Notes: a model not told the origin generated them from the letters alone. Counted from the first letter of the stretch, positions 21,934 through 33,442 are shown. The stretch: 64,000 nt of DNA from Staphylococcus warneri (GCF_900636385.1 NZ_LR134269.1:1178001-1242000), one strand, 5' to 3'. Numbers and translations are program-made.

Positions 21934-22629
21934 ATGAGTATTGGGGTAATTATTTTTGTCATATCTGTGATAGCGACAATCATTAGTACCATACGTGATA
22001 ATAGTCATAAAGAAAGACAGAATCAAAAGCCACCACAATCACCTAAAGATAATCAACAACCCAAGACAGGTGGTTTCTTTGAAGAAATTGAAAAAACATT
22101 CAAAGAAATAAATGATGAGATTAATGGAGATACAACTACTGAAAAGAAAAAGAAATACGAAGATACATTGCCACCCATTAATCAAGAATTAGATAAAACC
22201 GAACAGACAACAGAAGAGAAGCATAGAAGGCCAACAGATTATGATGATTCAATTCCTAAACCAGATCCGACACCATATCATAATGAAAAAGATATACGTG
22301 AGCCAGTTAAACAATCATCAACAAGAGATGAAAATTCTGAGAACTTACGTAAAGCATTAGAGAAAAATCTTCATCAAGATCTTAAAAATGTTAGAAGTGA
22401 AATTGATAGAGAGAAAGAAAAACAACTTGCTCTTATCGAACAAAAAGCGCAGGATATTATCAATGATAAATATTTATCTGAACGCACTAAACGAATAAGA
22501 TTAAAACAATTACTTAATTCTCAAAATATAGAACGTAATATGTCTAAATCAGCATTTCAATTCGACAATGATGAAGTCGTTAATGGTATCATCTGGTCGG
22601 AAATTTTGGCCAAACCTAAACAACTTTAA
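21934..22629 (+). CDS. Uncharacterised membrane-anchored, charged coiled-coil protein
   Basis: I do not recognise a named family. The 231-residue protein has one N-terminal transmembrane helix (about 3-20, IGVIIFVISVIATIIST), then a highly charged, Pro/Gln/Lys-rich disordered region (about 22-125), and a predicted coiled coil (about 130-190) before a short C-terminal segment. It starts 15 bases after floA behind GTGGGGTG and ends at a terminator. It may be a third part of the flotillin module; this is inference from position. Confidence 0.85.
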   Translation: MSIGVIIFVISVIATIISTIRDNSHKERQNQKPPQSPKDNQQPKTGGFFEEIEKTFKEINDEINGDTTTEKKKKYEDTLPPINQELDKTEQTTEEKHRRPTDYDDSIPKPDPTPYHNEKDIREPVKQSSTRDENSENLRKALEKNLHQDLKNVRSEIDREKEKQLALIEQKAQDIINDKYLSERTKRIRLKQLLNSQNIERNMSKSAFQFDNDEVVNGIIWSEILAKPKQL

Positions 22630-22636
22630 TGATCTA

Positions 22637-22667
22637 CCTATTGGATTCTATCCAATAGGTTTTTTTA
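22637..22667 (+). terminator. Terminator after the floA operon
   Basis: CCTATTGGA (22637-22645) and TCCAATAGG (22651-22659) form a perfect 9-bp stem with a 5-base loop, followed by seven T. Confidence 0.93.
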
Positions 22668-22832
22668 TTTTTTAATTTCGAATGTAATACTGATTAAAAT
22701 ATAATTTGAGTCACTTTAAAGAATTTAGTAATATTTAATTAAGAATGATTGAATCAATTAAATCTACCGAATTAACCGACTTGATTGAATTATTTAAAAT
22801 AAAACGAAATAGAATCAATGTAAGTCTAACAA

Positions 22833-22867
22833 TGGTATAATATAAGTATATTAACCCATATATGGGT
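22833..22867 (+). promoter_or_regulatory. Extended -10 promoter and palindromic operator candidate before phoH
   Basis: TGGTATAAT (22833-22841) is an extended -10 element with no good -35. Starting 13 bases past it is a perfect 14-bp palindrome, ACCCATATATGGGT (22854-22867), around +6 to +19 of the expected transcript. A repressor bound there could block early elongation. I know of no staphylococcal regulator with this site. Confidence 0.5.
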
Positions 22868-22908
22868 ATAGTGAATTATAAATATGTTTTTTGAAAAGGA
22901 GCGCGTTT

Positions 22909-23856
22909 ATGCCTGGTATAATTCAAATCGACGACATTAATCAATCCCAAGCTTTAATAGGTAACAATGATGAACATTTAAAAGCTATAGAAGATAGTTT
23001 TGATGTCGTAATACATGCTCGTGGTCAAGAAATTGCGGTTAAAGGTGAAAAAATTGAGCATGTAGAAAAAGCCGAATTAGTGCTTACCAATTTATTGAAA
23101 GTGATTGAATTGGGAAATAATATAACGCTAAAAGATGTAGAAGCTGCTATTAAAATGGCGGAAAATGGAACAATTCAACAACTTTTAGACTTATATGATG
23201 AAGAAATTACTAAAGATGCTTTTGGCAAAACCATCCGCGCTAAAACTATGGGTCAGCGAATGTACGTAAATGCTATGTATCGAAATGATTTAGTCTTTGG
23301 TATAGGTCTTGCAGGAACAGGTAAAACATTTTTAGCAGTGGTCTATGCTGCTAAACAATTACGTAAAGGAAATGTTAAACGTATCGTATTAACACGTCCA
23401 GCAGTTGAAGCGGGTGAATCATTGGGATTTTTACCTGGTGATTTAAAAGAGAAAGTCGATCCATATTTAAGACCATTATATGATGGATTAAATACCGTGC
23501 TAGGTAGAGAACAAACCGCACGATTTATAGAACGTGGTATTATAGAAATTGCACCATTAGCATACATGCGTGGACGTACGTTAGACGATGCTTTTGTTAT
23601 TTTAGATGAAGCACAAAATACAACTCATGCTCAAATGAAAATGTTTTTAACTCGTTTAGGATTTGGTTCTAAGATGGTAGTTACAGGTGATCAAACACAA
23701 ATCGACTTACCAAAAGGTGTTAAAAGTGGATTGAAAGAAGCAGTTAAAAAGTTACATGGTGTTAAAGGGATTAATATTATGAAACTTGATCAAGATGATG
23801 TAGTGAGACATCCACTTGTAAGTAAAATTATAGATAGATACGAGGGAGAGGACTAA
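22909..23856 (+). CDS. phoH: PhoH-family ATPase (PhoH-like, KH-associated)
   Basis: A 315-residue P-loop protein. Walker A is GLAGTGKT (around residue 132), Walker B is FVILDEAQN, and the N-terminus has a KH-like region. PhoH-like proteins are thought to be RNA helicase-type ATPases linked to ybeY in rRNA maturation; despite the name, phosphate control is not assumed here. ATG at 22909 follows AAAAGGAGCG; an upstream in-frame TTG would precede that site. ybeY begins at the next base. Confidence 0.95.
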   Translation: MPGIIQIDDINQSQALIGNNDEHLKAIEDSFDVVIHARGQEIAVKGEKIEHVEKAELVLTNLLKVIELGNNITLKDVEAAIKMAENGTIQQLLDLYDEEITKDAFGKTIRAKTMGQRMYVNAMYRNDLVFGIGLAGTGKTFLAVVYAAKQLRKGNVKRIVLTRPAVEAGESLGFLPGDLKEKVDPYLRPLYDGLNTVLGREQTARFIERGIIEIAPLAYMRGRTLDDAFVILDEAQNTTHAQMKMFLTRLGFGSKMVVTGDQTQIDLPKGVKSGLKEAVKKLHGVKGINIMKLDQDDVVRHPLVSKIIDRYEGED

Positions 23857-24324
23857 ATGTTTACTATAGATTTTAGTGATCATACTGAGTTAGTTAAAGA
23901 CGAATGGTATGAACAAATTGAAAAGCTACTTAATTTTGCTAAGCAGGAAGAACAAATAAACGAAGATGCTGAATTATCTATTACCTTCGTAGATAAATCT
24001 GAAATTCAAGAGATTAATAAGATGTATAGAGACAAAGACAAAGTTACGGATGTCATATCTTTTGCACTTGAAGAAGATGAGCCAGACATTGATATGAGTG
24101 AATTTAATATACCTAGAGTATTAGGAGACATCATTATTTGTACTGATGTCGCTCAAGAACAATCAGAATCATATGGTCATTCTTTTGAAAGAGAGCTTGG
24201 ATTTTTAGCATTACATGGCTTTCTTCACTTACTAGGCTATGATCATATGAATGAGGAAGATGAGAAAGAAATGTTTGGTCGTCAGGATGCTATTTTAAAT
24301 GCATATGGATTGACGAGAGACTAG
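23857..24324 (+). CDS. ybeY: YbeY endoribonuclease, rRNA maturation factor
   Basis: A 155-residue zinc-dependent RNase for 16S rRNA 3' processing and ribosome quality control. The UPF0054 metal motif is visible as [11 protein letters not shown] near residues 124-134. It abuts phoH and is followed by dgkA within two bases, as in most firmicutes. Confidence 0.97.
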   Translation: MFTIDFSDHTELVKDEWYEQIEKLLNFAKQEEQINEDAELSITFVDKSEIQEINKMYRDKDKVTDVISFALEEDEPDIDMSEFNIPRVLGDIIICTDVAQEQSESYGHSFERELGFLALHGFLHLLGYDHMNEEDEKEMFGRQDAILNAYGLTRD

Positions 24325-24326
24325 TG

Positions 24327-24671
24327 ATGAGTCGTTTTAAATATGCACTAGATGGTTTGAAAACACTTTTAATAAAAGACCAAAAATTCTCACTTCATAT
24401 TTATGCTAGTATTATAGCAATTGTTTTTGGGTTTTTACTTCATATTAATCGTTCTGAGTGGATATTTATTTTATTAGCAATTAGTTTAGTTTTAGCATTT
24501 GAAGCAATAAATACAGCAGTTGAATATGTGGTTGACTTAGTTACTACTGAGTATCATGATTACGCTAAATATGCGAAAGATATTGCTGCTTTTAGTGTGA
24601 TGATTGTTTCCATCTTAGCATTAATCATTGGCTTAATCGTCTTCATACCACATTTAATTAATTTAATATAG
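24327..24671 (+). CDS. dgkA: Undecaprenol / diacylglycerol kinase
   Basis: A 114-residue integral membrane kinase with three helices. The family signature EAINTAVEYVVDLVT lies near residues 60-75. In gram-positive bacteria the enzyme mainly phosphorylates undecaprenol for cell-wall lipid recycling. ATG at 24327 or the GTG directly before it could start translation; both lie at the ybeY stop. Confidence 0.94.
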   Translation: MSRFKYALDGLKTLLIKDQKFSLHIYASIIAIVFGFLLHINRSEWIFILLAISLVLAFEAINTAVEYVVDLVTTEYHDYAKYAKDIAAFSVMIVSILALIIGLIVFIPHLINLI

Positions 24672-24683
24672 GAGGGCGAATAA

Positions 24684-25091
24684 ATGAGTTATCAATCTCA
24701 TTATTTTAAAGAAGTTAGAGAAGCACAACGACGATCATATTCACCATATAGTAACTTTAAAGTTGGCGCCTATTTGAAAGCTAAAGATGGACGAACATTT
24801 TATGGAACCAATGTAGAAAATGCTGCTTATTCAATGTGTATATGTGCTGAACGCGCAAGTTTAGTAGCTGCGATATCAGCTGGATATCAACCTGGAGATT
24901 TTGAGTCTATTACAGTTACAGTAGATTCAGAAGTACCATCATCACCATGTGGTGAATGTCGACAAGTATTAAAAGAATTATGTGACGATGATATGCCTGT
25001 TTATATGACTAATCATAAAGGGGATATGATCGAATCAACAGTGAAAGAATTACTACCATACGGATTTTCTGGAAAGGATTTAAATAAATGA
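24684..25091 (+). CDS. cdd: Cytidine deaminase
   Basis: A 135-residue zinc enzyme that deaminates cytidine and deoxycytidine in pyrimidine salvage. Catalytic motifs are CAERASL (C-A-E near residues 52-54) and PCGECRQ (the remaining two zinc cysteines). ATG behind AGGAGGGCG. The stop overlaps the era ATG by four bases (ATGA). Confidence 0.97.
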   Translation: MSYQSHYFKEVREAQRRSYSPYSNFKVGAYLKAKDGRTFYGTNVENAAYSMCICAERASLVAAISAGYQPGDFESITVTVDSEVPSSPCGECRQVLKELCDDDMPVYMTNHKGDMIESTVKELLPYGFSGKDLNK

Positions 25092-25987
25092 CAGAACATA
25101 AATCAGGATTTGTTTCAATTATAGGAAGACCAAATGTAGGTAAATCTACATTTGTGAATAGAGTTATTGGGCATAAAATTGCGATTATGTCTGATAAAGC
25201 ACAAACAACGCGTAATAAAATACAAGGCGTTATGACTAGAGATGATGCTCAAATTATATTTATTGATACTCCTGGTATCCATAAACCTAAACATAAGCTT
25301 GGAGACTATATGATGAAAGTAGCCACAAATACACTTTCTGAAATAGATGCGATTATGTTTATGGTAAATGTTAATGAAGATATAGGTCGTGGCGATGAAT
25401 ATATTATGGATATGTTAAAAGATTTAAAAACGCCAGTATTTTTAGTATTAAATAAAATCGATTTAGTACATCCTGATGCATTAATGCCTAAAATAGAAAA
25501 GTATCAAGAATATATGAACTTCACTGAAATCGTACCTATTTCTGCACTTGAAGGTTTGAATGTCGACCACTTTATCGATGTATTAAAGTCATACTTACCT
25601 GAGGGACCTAAATATTATCCAGACGATCAAATTTCGGACCATCCTGAACAGTTTGTGGTTGGTGAAATTATTCGTGAAAAAATATTACATTTAACAAGTG
25701 AAGAAATTCCTCATGCTATTGGAGTTAACGTTGACCGTATGATTAAAGAAGATGAGGATAGAGTTCGAATCGAAGCTACGATATATGTAGAACGTGATTC
25801 TCAAAAAGGAATCGTCATTGGTAAGGGTGGTAAGAAACTTAAAGAAGTGGGTAAAAGGGCAAGACATGATATAGAGATGCTCCTAGGTTCAAAAGTATAT
25901 CTTGAACTATGGGTCAAAGTGCAAAAGGATTGGAGAAATAAAGTTAACTTTATTCGTCAAATCGGTTATATCGAAGACCAAGATTAA
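25088..25987 (+). CDS. era: GTPase Era
   Basis: A 299-residue GTPase that binds the 3' end of 16S rRNA during 30S assembly. G motifs are GRPNVGKST (about 13-21), DTPG and NKID; the C-terminal KH domain holds [17 protein letters not shown]. It starts inside the cdd stop and is followed by recO after 22 bases. Together with ybeY and rsfS it makes this stretch rich in ribosome-assembly genes. Confidence 0.98.
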   Translation: MTEHKSGFVSIIGRPNVGKSTFVNRVIGHKIAIMSDKAQTTRNKIQGVMTRDDAQIIFIDTPGIHKPKHKLGDYMMKVATNTLSEIDAIMFMVNVNEDIGRGDEYIMDMLKDLKTPVFLVLNKIDLVHPDALMPKIEKYQEYMNFTEIVPISALEGLNVDHFIDVLKSYLPEGPKYYPDDQISDHPEQFVVGEIIREKILHLTSEEIPHAIGVNVDRMIKEDEDRVRIEATIYVERDSQKGIVIGKGGKKLKEVGKRARHDIEMLLGSKVYLELWVKVQKDWRNKVNFIRQIGYIEDQD

Positions 25988-26009
25988 CTCAGAGAGATGG
26001 TGAGTTAGT

Positions 26010-26768
26010 ATGCTAATGAAGCAAAAAGGTATCATAATTAAATCAGTGGAGTATGGCGAATCAGATAAAATTATTACAATTTTAAATGAATATGGTAGCA
26101 AAGTGCCATTGATGGCTAGAAGAGCCAAGAAAATAAAATCAGGTTTACAAGCGCATACACAAATGTTTGTGTATGGCTTATTTATTTATAATAAATGGCG
26201 AGGTATGGGTACGCTTAATTCTGTAGATGTGATTAACCAACATTATGAATTACAACTAGATTTGTATGAAAGTAGTTTTGCTACTTTATGCGCTGAAACG
26301 ATTGATCGTTCGATGGAAGAAAATGAAATATCGAAATATAATTACGATTTATTAAACTTTGTTTTAACCAAGATATCATCTGGTCAGTCCGCACAATTAA
26401 TGTCTATTATTGTATTACTCAAATGTATGAATAAATTCGGTTTTTCTGCTTTATTTAATAAATGTGTCATAAGCGGGAACACTGATCAGTCAAAATTAGT
26501 TGGATATAGTTTCAAATTTGATGGTGCAATTTCTCAATCTGTAGCTTACCAAGATCCACATGCATTACAATTATCCAATAAAACATTGTATTTATTAGAT
26601 GTTCTTTATAAACTCCCCATAGACAAAATGAATGAATTAAATATTCATCAAGATATTTTAGACGAAATGTCAGAATTGATGATGATGCTATATAGAGAAT
26701 ACGCAGGTATGTTCTTTAAAAGTCAAAAGTTAATCAACCAGTTGAAGAGGTTAGAAATGAAAGACTAA
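26010..26768 (+). CDS. recO: DNA repair protein RecO
   Basis: A 252-residue protein that loads RecA with RecR. The N-terminal OB fold ([21 protein letters not shown], about 5-80) and a helical C-terminal domain are present. The usual zinc-finger cysteines are not obvious. ATG at 26010 is chosen behind GATGGTGAG; a second ATG at 26016 is possible. Confidence 0.96.
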   Translation: MLMKQKGIIIKSVEYGESDKIITILNEYGSKVPLMARRAKKIKSGLQAHTQMFVYGLFIYNKWRGMGTLNSVDVINQHYELQLDLYESSFATLCAETIDRSMEENEISKYNYDLLNFVLTKISSGQSAQLMSIIVLLKCMNKFGFSALFNKCVISGNTDQSKLVGYSFKFDGAISQSVAYQDPHALQLSNKTLYLLDVLYKLPIDKMNELNIHQDILDEMSELMMMLYREYAGMFFKSQKLINQLKRLEMKD

Positions 26769-26783
26769 GCTTTAACTTGCTCA

Positions 26784-26823
26784 AAAAAGACCGAACCACA
26801 TTCACATGTGATTCGGTCTTTTT
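26784..26823. terminator. Bidirectional terminator between recO and glyS
   Basis: AAAAAGACCGAA (26784-26795) and TTCGGTCTTTTT (26812-26823) form a perfect 12-bp stem, extended by partial pairing, with T-runs in both directions between two convergent genes. Confidence 0.93.
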
Positions 26824-26846
26824 ATAGATTATATATCATAGATGAA

Positions 26847-28238
26847 TTAGAATTTAACTTTTTCAGCTAAGAATGCTTCTAATTCTGATATTGGCATACG
26901 AACTTGTTCCATTGAATCTCTGTCACGTACAGTAACTTGATTATCTTCTAAAGAATCAAAGTCGAATGTAATGCAATAAGGCGTACCAATTTCATCTTGT
27001 CTACGATAACGTTTACCGATAGATTGTGATTCATCAAAATCTATTGAGAAGCTTTGACTTAATTGTTCAAAGATTTTAATTGCTTCACTTGATAATTTCT
27101 TACTTAATGGTAAGATAGCCGCTTTATATGGTGCTAAAGCAGGGTGGAATTTAAGTACAGTACGTTCATCCTTACTTCCTTCAACACCTTCTTGTGAATA
27201 CGCATCACATAAGAATGCTAATGTCACACGATCGGCACCTAATGAAGGTTCAATACAATACGGGATATATTTTTCATTTGTTTCAGGATCGTGATATTTG
27301 AAATCTTCACCAGAATGTTCACTATGTTTTTTCAAGTCAAAGTCAGTACGACTTGCGATACCCCATAGTTCGCCCCAACCAAATGGGAATTTATATTCGA
27401 TATCAGTTGTAGCATTTGAATAATGAGATAATTCATCAGCATCATGGTCTCTTAAACGCATGTTTTCTTCACTGATATTTAAGTCTTTTAACCATTGGCT
27501 AGCAAATGTCTTCCAGTAGTTTTGCCATTCAATTTCTTCACCTGGTTTACAGAAGAATTCAAGTTCCATTTGTTCGAATTCACGTGTTCTGAAGATGAAG
27601 TTGCCTGGCGTAATCTCGTTACGGAATGATTTACCAACTTGTCCAATACCAAATGGTAATTTTTTACGCATTGATCGTTGAACATTTTTGTAGTTTACAA
27701 AAATACCTTGGGCTGTTTCTGGACGTAAGAAAAGTTCATTTGTTGAATCTTCAGTTACACCTTGGAATGTTTTGAACATTAAATTGAATTGACGAATATC
27801 AGTCCAATTAGCAGTACCACTTACAGGACAAACAATACCTTCATCATCAATAATTTTTTTCATTTCATCAAAGCTTAAACCATCAGCAATGAAGTTTTCG
27901 TCGCCTTTTTCATGTTGCATGTAATCTTCAATTAATTTGTCAGCACGATAACGAATTTTACTATCTTTGTTATCGATCATAGGATCATTAAAGTTACCTA
28001 AGTGTCCAGAAGCTTCCCAAGTTTTCGGGTTCATTAAAATCGCAGCATCTAGACCTACGTTATAAGGTGATTGCGTAATAAATTTTTGCCACCATGCTTT
28101 TTTGACATTATTTTTTAATTCAACACCAAGTGGACCATAATCCCATGTATTAGATAAACCACCATAAATGTCACTACCTGGGAATACAAAACCTCTGTGT
28201 TTTGCTAATTGTACAATTTGTTCCATATCATTTGCCAT
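26847..28238 (-). CDS. glyS: Glycyl-tRNA synthetase (alpha2 class II type)
   Basis: A 463-residue single-chain glycyl-tRNA synthetase opening [22 protein letters not shown]. Class II motifs are visible: the [13 protein letters not shown] region, the motif 2 loop with [21 protein letters not shown], and the C-terminal anticodon-binding domain ([16 protein letters not shown]). I start at the ATG ending at 28238, behind GGAGAG, since 14 extra upstream codons lie in the leader. Expression is under the upstream T-box. Confidence 0.98.
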   Translation of the reverse strand: MANDMEQIVQLAKHRGFVFPGSDIYGGLSNTWDYGPLGVELKNNVKKAWWQKFITQSPYNVGLDAAILMNPKTWEASGHLGNFNDPMIDNKDSKIRYRADKLIEDYMQHEKGDENFIADGLSFDEMKKIIDDEGIVCPVSGTANWTDIRQFNLMFKTFQGVTEDSTNELFLRPETAQGIFVNYKNVQRSMRKKLPFGIGQVGKSFRNEITPGNFIFRTREFEQMELEFFCKPGEEIEWQNYWKTFASQWLKDLNISEENMRLRDHDADELSHYSNATTDIEYKFPFGWGELWGIASRTDFDLKKHSEHSGEDFKYHDPETNEKYIPYCIEPSLGADRVTLAFLCDAYSQEGVEGSKDERTVLKFHPALAPYKAAILPLSKKLSSEAIKIFEQLSQSFSIDFDESQSIGKRYRRQDEIGTPYCITFDFDSLEDNQVTVRDRDSMEQVRMPISELEAFLAEKVKF

Positions 28239-28470
28239 AATTTTTCTCTCCTTACACATAAAAACGCCCCAAGACAACAAAGCATCATAAATATACTTTA
28301 TTATCTTGGGACGAGTTAATCATTTTTTATTTAGTATAAATCATATACATTAAAATATCATTTAACCCGCGGTTCCACCCAAATTAGTGTAGCCACTCAC
28401 TTTAAAATTAATTAAATTTTTTATGCCAAAATTTTTATGCTAAGCTCACACCACCCTTAGCTCGCTTTAT
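28239..28470 (-). promoter_or_regulatory. Glycine T-box riboswitch leader of glyS
   Basis: On the minus strand the T-box sequence GGGTGGAACCGCGGG lies at plus positions 28380-28366. Downstream, at about 28310-28266, an intrinsic terminator (CCCAAGA.../...TCTTGGGG followed by GCGTTTTT) competes with it. Upstream, GCTAAG-GGTGGTGTGAG-CTTAGC forms the apical part of stem I (about 28456-28434). GGC followed by A at 28427-28425 is the probable specifier for tRNA-Gly. Uncharged tRNA-Gly would stabilise the antiterminator. S. aureus glyS is known to carry a T-box with staphylococcus-specific features. Confidence 0.93.
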
Positions 28471-28474
28471 AATT

Positions 28475-28503
28475 ATTCTAATTGATTAAATATTTAATAG
28501 CAA
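28475..28503 (-). promoter_or_regulatory. SigA promoter of glyS
   Basis: Read on the minus strand: -35 TTGCTA (plus 28503-28498), a 17-base spacer and -10 TAGAAT (28480-28475). Transcription would start near 28468, just before stem I of the T-box. Confidence 0.75.
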
Positions 28504-28517
28504 GCGTTTATATGTGT

Positions 28518-28546
28518 TTGTGGCAAATAAAAATAACAGTTATAAT
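28518..28546 (+). promoter_or_regulatory. SigA promoter of ccpN
   Basis: -35 TTGTGG (28518-28523), a 17-base spacer and a perfect -10 TATAAT (28541-28546). It is back-to-back with the glyS promoter, the two -35 boxes being 14 bases apart. The leader is about 24 bases. Confidence 0.75.
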
Positions 28547-28576
28547 ATGTAATGTATATAAGAGGGGTGAGGACCT

Positions 28577-29200
28577 ATAGAATTAAATCAAAGACAAGAA
28601 CAAATTATTGAAATCGTTAAGCAACATGGACCAATAACTGGTGAGCATATTGCTGATCAATTAAATTTAACACGTGCTACATTACGACCTGACTTAGCTA
28701 TTTTAACTATGTCTGGCTTTTTAGAAGCACGACCAAGAGTGGGTTATTACTATTCAGGTAAATCAAAAAATAAAATTATACATGAACAGTTACGACAATA
28801 TGTTGTAAAAGATTACATGTCTCAACCTGTTGTGGTTAAAGAAGATATGTCAGTGTATGACGCAATTTGTACGATATTTTTAGAAGATGCTGGAACATTA
28901 TTTATTACAAATGACGATAATGACTTTATCGGTGTTTGTTCTCGTAAAGACCTTTTAAGAGCATCAATGATTGGAAATGATATTCATACAATGCCTATAA
29001 GCGTCAATATGACTCGTATGCCAAATTTAACATATCTTGAAGAAAGTGAACTAATTATTTATGCGGCAAATCAAATGATAGATAAGGAAATAGATGCAAT
29101 CCCCATCGTTAGATCTAAAGATAACCAAAAATTTGAAGTAGTTGGTAGAATATCTAAAACGACAATTACAAAATTATTTGTATCATTATTTAAAGAATAG
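28577..29200 (+). CDS. ccpN: CcpN-type transcriptional repressor (HTH plus two CBS domains)
   Basis: A repressor of gluconeogenesis genes in Bacillus. The frame starting at 28577 gives a 207-residue protein: a winged HTH (ELNQRQEQIIEIVKQHG... LTRATLRPDLAIL, about 1-50), then paired CBS domains (about 70-200). There is no ATG, GTG or TTG between the in-frame stop at 28568-28570 and the HTH. ATA at 28577 lies 6 bases behind AGGGGTGA and is the best start. ATG at 28709 would remove most of the HTH and has no good ribosome site. A hidden base error is the alternative. Confidence 0.85.
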   Translation: MELNQRQEQIIEIVKQHGPITGEHIADQLNLTRATLRPDLAILTMSGFLEARPRVGYYYSGKSKNKIIHEQLRQYVVKDYMSQPVVVKEDMSVYDAICTIFLEDAGTLFITNDDNDFIGVCSRKDLLRASMIGNDIHTMPISVNMTRMPNLTYLEESELIIYAANQMIDKEIDAIPIVRSKDNQKFEVVGRISKTTITKLFVSLFKE

Positions 29201-29211
29201 GTGGTTAATAG

Positions 29212-30030
29212 ATGGATAATATAAATATTATTGTTGCTTCTGATTCAATCGGGGAAACAGCAGAATTAGTAGCGAGGGCTGGTGTTTCTCAATTTAATCC
29301 TAAGCAATGTAAACATGAATTTTTACGTTACCCATACATAGAATCCTTTGAAAATGTCGATGAAGTGATTCAAGTTGCTGAAGATACAGACGCAATTATT
29401 GTATATACTTTAGTCAAACCAGAAATCAAAAAATACATGGTTGCTAAAGTTAAAGAGCATCAATTAAAGTCAGTTGATATTATGGGACCACTTATGGACT
29501 TATTATCTGGTTCAATAGAAGAAACACCTTACTATGAACCAGGTATTGTACATAGATTAGATGACGCTTATTTTAAAAAAATAGATGCTATAGAGTTTGC
29601 CGTTAAATATGATGATGGTAAAGACCCTAAAGGTTTACCCAAAGCTGATATTGTTCTATTAGGTATTTCAAGAACGTCTAAAACACCTTTATCACAATAC
29701 TTGGCACATAAAAGTTATAAAGTGATGAATATACCGATTGTTCCAGAAGTGACACCTCCAGATGCATTGTTTGATATTGATCCTTCAAAATGTATTGCTT
29801 TAAAAATTAGCGAAGAAAAATTAAATCGTATTCGTAAAGAAAGACTCAAACAACTTGGATTAGGTGACTCTGCTAGATATGCTACAGAAACTAGAATTAA
29901 AGAGGAATTAGAATACTTTGAATCATTAGTAGAAAAAGTAGGGTGTCCAGTTATCGATGTAACTGATAAAGCAATAGAAGAAACAGCAAATGATATCATT
30001 TATTTTATCGAAAACAATAAAACAAAATAA
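29212..30030 (+). CDS. Pyruvate, phosphate dikinase regulatory protein family (DUF299)
   Basis: A 272-residue bifunctional Ser/Thr kinase and phosphorylase family protein with the P-loop-like motif [15 protein letters not shown] near residues 151-165 and an N-terminal SDSIGETAE segment. It lies 11 bases behind ccpN, the same pair as B. subtilis ccpN-yqfL, where YqfL affects CcpN activity. Its target in this organism cannot be told from the window. Confidence 0.93.
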   Translation: MDNINIIVASDSIGETAELVARAGVSQFNPKQCKHEFLRYPYIESFENVDEVIQVAEDTDAIIVYTLVKPEIKKYMVAKVKEHQLKSVDIMGPLMDLLSGSIEETPYYEPGIVHRLDDAYFKKIDAIEFAVKYDDGKDPKGLPKADIVLLGISRTSKTPLSQYLAHKSYKVMNIPIVPEVTPPDALFDIDPSKCIALKISEEKLNRIRKERLKQLGLGDSARYATETRIKEELEYFESLVEKVGCPVIDVTDKAIEETANDIIYFIENNKTK

Positions 30031-30090
30031 TTTCAATTAATGCATAAAAAAGGTATAATATTAAGACTAATATGTCATAGGTGATTTAAT

Positions 30091-31899
30091 TTGCGTATAG
30101 AACAATCAGTTATAAATGAAATTAAAGATAAGACAGATATACTCGACTTGGTAAGTGAATATGTAAAGTTAGAAAAGAGAGGGCGCAATTATATAGGTTT
30201 GTGTCCTTTTCATGATGAAAAAACACCTTCGTTCACAGTTTCTGAAGACAAACAAATTTGTCATTGCTTCGGATGTAAAAAAGGTGGTAATGTATTTCAA
30301 TTTACTCAAGAAATAAAAGATATTTCGTTTACAGAAGCAGTAAAAGAACTTGGTGAACGTGTTAATATTACGGTTGATGTTGGAAATAACGAATATCAGA
30401 ATACTAATACTCAAATTGCTTCAGATGATTTACAAATGATAGAAATGCATGAGCTAATGCAAGAATATTATCACTATGCACTTATGAAAACAGTGGAAGG
30501 TGAAAAAGCTCTTACCTATTTAAAAGAAAGAGATTTTCCAGAACAGTTGATCAAAGAAAGAGGTATAGGTTATGCACCTAATTCATCACATTTCTGTCAT
30601 GATTTCTTAGAAAAAAAAGGGTATGATATTGAATTAGCTTATGAAGCTGGACTTTTATCAAGAAATGAAGAGAATTTTAGTTATTACGATCGCTTTAGAG
30701 ATAGAATTATGTTCCCATTAAAAAATGCTCAAGGCCGAATTGTTGGATATTCTGCAAGGACGTATACTAATCAAGAACCTAAGTATTTAAATAGCCCGGA
30801 AACACCAATATTCCAAAAAAGAAAATTGTTATATAACCTCGATAAAGCACGTAAAAGCATTAGAAAAAATGATGAAATCATATTACTTGAAGGTTTTATG
30901 GATGTTATAAAATCAGATCATGCAGGTTTAAAAACAGTCGTTGCGAGTATGGGTACCCAACTTTCAAACGAACATGTTACCTTTATAAAAAAGTTAACTT
31001 CTAATATTACATTAATGTTTGATGGTGACTTTGCAGGTAGAGAGGCAACCTTAAAAACTGGTCAAGCATTATTAGAACAAGGATTAAATGTGTTCGTTGT
31101 ACAATTACCGTCAGATATGGATCCAGATGAATATATTAGAAAATATGGAAATGATGCATTTATAGAATTTGTTCAAAAAGATAAAAAATCATTTGTAATG
31201 TTTAAAGTCAATACACACAAAGATGAAATTCAAAATAATGATTTAGCATATGAAAAATATTTAAAAGAAGTAACTCAAGATATTGCGGCTATGACTTCAC
31301 CTATACTTCAGAAAAAAGTATTGCAAGACGTTGCAGAATTGTTTAAAGTAAGTTTTGAGACTCTAGACTATGAAGTGGGATTACGTCAGCAATCTCAAGG
31401 AAACGTACCTTCGTATCCAGACTATGCATACGCATACGAAGGACAAACTCAGCAAGTTATTCAATTTAACCAACTCACTCGTCATGAAAAAGCTGAACGA
31501 GCACTCTTAAAACATTTCTTGCAAGATAAAGATACGTTCCTAAACTATCATCAACAGATAGAAGTAGATGACTTTACAAATGCTTATTTCAAGCGTATAT
31601 TTAATATTTTGCATGATTATTATTCAAATAATGATACGTATCAACTCAGTTCTATGATTCAATATATAGATTCTGATGATTTAAGAGAAGCGCTAATTTC
31701 TTTAGACTCACATGTTTTAAATGAAGAACCATTTGAACATGAATTAGAAGATTACATCAACATATTAAATGAGAATAAAAATGAAGATTCATTAGAAGTC
31801 TTGAACCATAAACTGCGTGAAGCAACGAGAATAGGGGATATTGAACTTCAAAAGTATTACTTGCAATTAATAGTAAATAAAAACAAAAGTAGAATGTAA
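30091..31899 (+). CDS. dnaG: DNA primase
   Basis: A 602-residue primase that makes RNA primers for replication. The zinc-binding domain has C38, H41, C59 and C62 (CPFH...CFGC). The TOPRIM core has [15 protein letters not shown] and [10 protein letters not shown], and the C-terminal region binds DnaB-type helicase. The start is TTG at 30091 behind ATAGGTGA. With sigA it forms the classical macromolecular synthesis arrangement. Confidence 0.98.
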   Translation: MRIEQSVINEIKDKTDILDLVSEYVKLEKRGRNYIGLCPFHDEKTPSFTVSEDKQICHCFGCKKGGNVFQFTQEIKDISFTEAVKELGERVNITVDVGNNEYQNTNTQIASDDLQMIEMHELMQEYYHYALMKTVEGEKALTYLKERDFPEQLIKERGIGYAPNSSHFCHDFLEKKGYDIELAYEAGLLSRNEENFSYYDRFRDRIMFPLKNAQGRIVGYSARTYTNQEPKYLNSPETPIFQKRKLLYNLDKARKSIRKNDEIILLEGFMDVIKSDHAGLKTVVASMGTQLSNEHVTFIKKLTSNITLMFDGDFAGREATLKTGQALLEQGLNVFVVQLPSDMDPDEYIRKYGNDAFIEFVQKDKKSFVMFKVNTHKDEIQNNDLAYEKYLKEVTQDIAAMTSPILQKKVLQDVAELFKVSFETLDYEVGLRQQSQGNVPSYPDYAYAYEGQTQQVIQFNQLTRHEKAERALLKHFLQDKDTFLNYHQQIEVDDFTNAYFKRIFNILHDYYSNNDTYQLSSMIQYIDSDDLREALISLDSHVLNEEPFEHELEDYINILNENKNEDSLEVLNHKLREATRIGDIELQKYYLQLIVNKNKSRM

Positions 31900-33331
<1,432 letters not shown>

Positions 33332-33339
33332 TATATTTA

Positions 33340-33371
33340 GGCTGGGGCATAATGGTTGTCCCAGCCTTTAT
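33340..33371 (+). terminator. Terminator after sigA
   Basis: GGCTGGGGCA (33340-33349) pairs with TGTCCCAGCC (33357-33366) with one G-T pair and a 7-base loop, followed by TTTATTT. The sequence is typical of staphylococcal terminators. Confidence 0.9.
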
Positions 33372-33442
33372 TTCATTTATAAGTGATATAACATACATAC
33401 AATTATATACATTTAAATACATGTAAAAAGGAGACCATCTTA

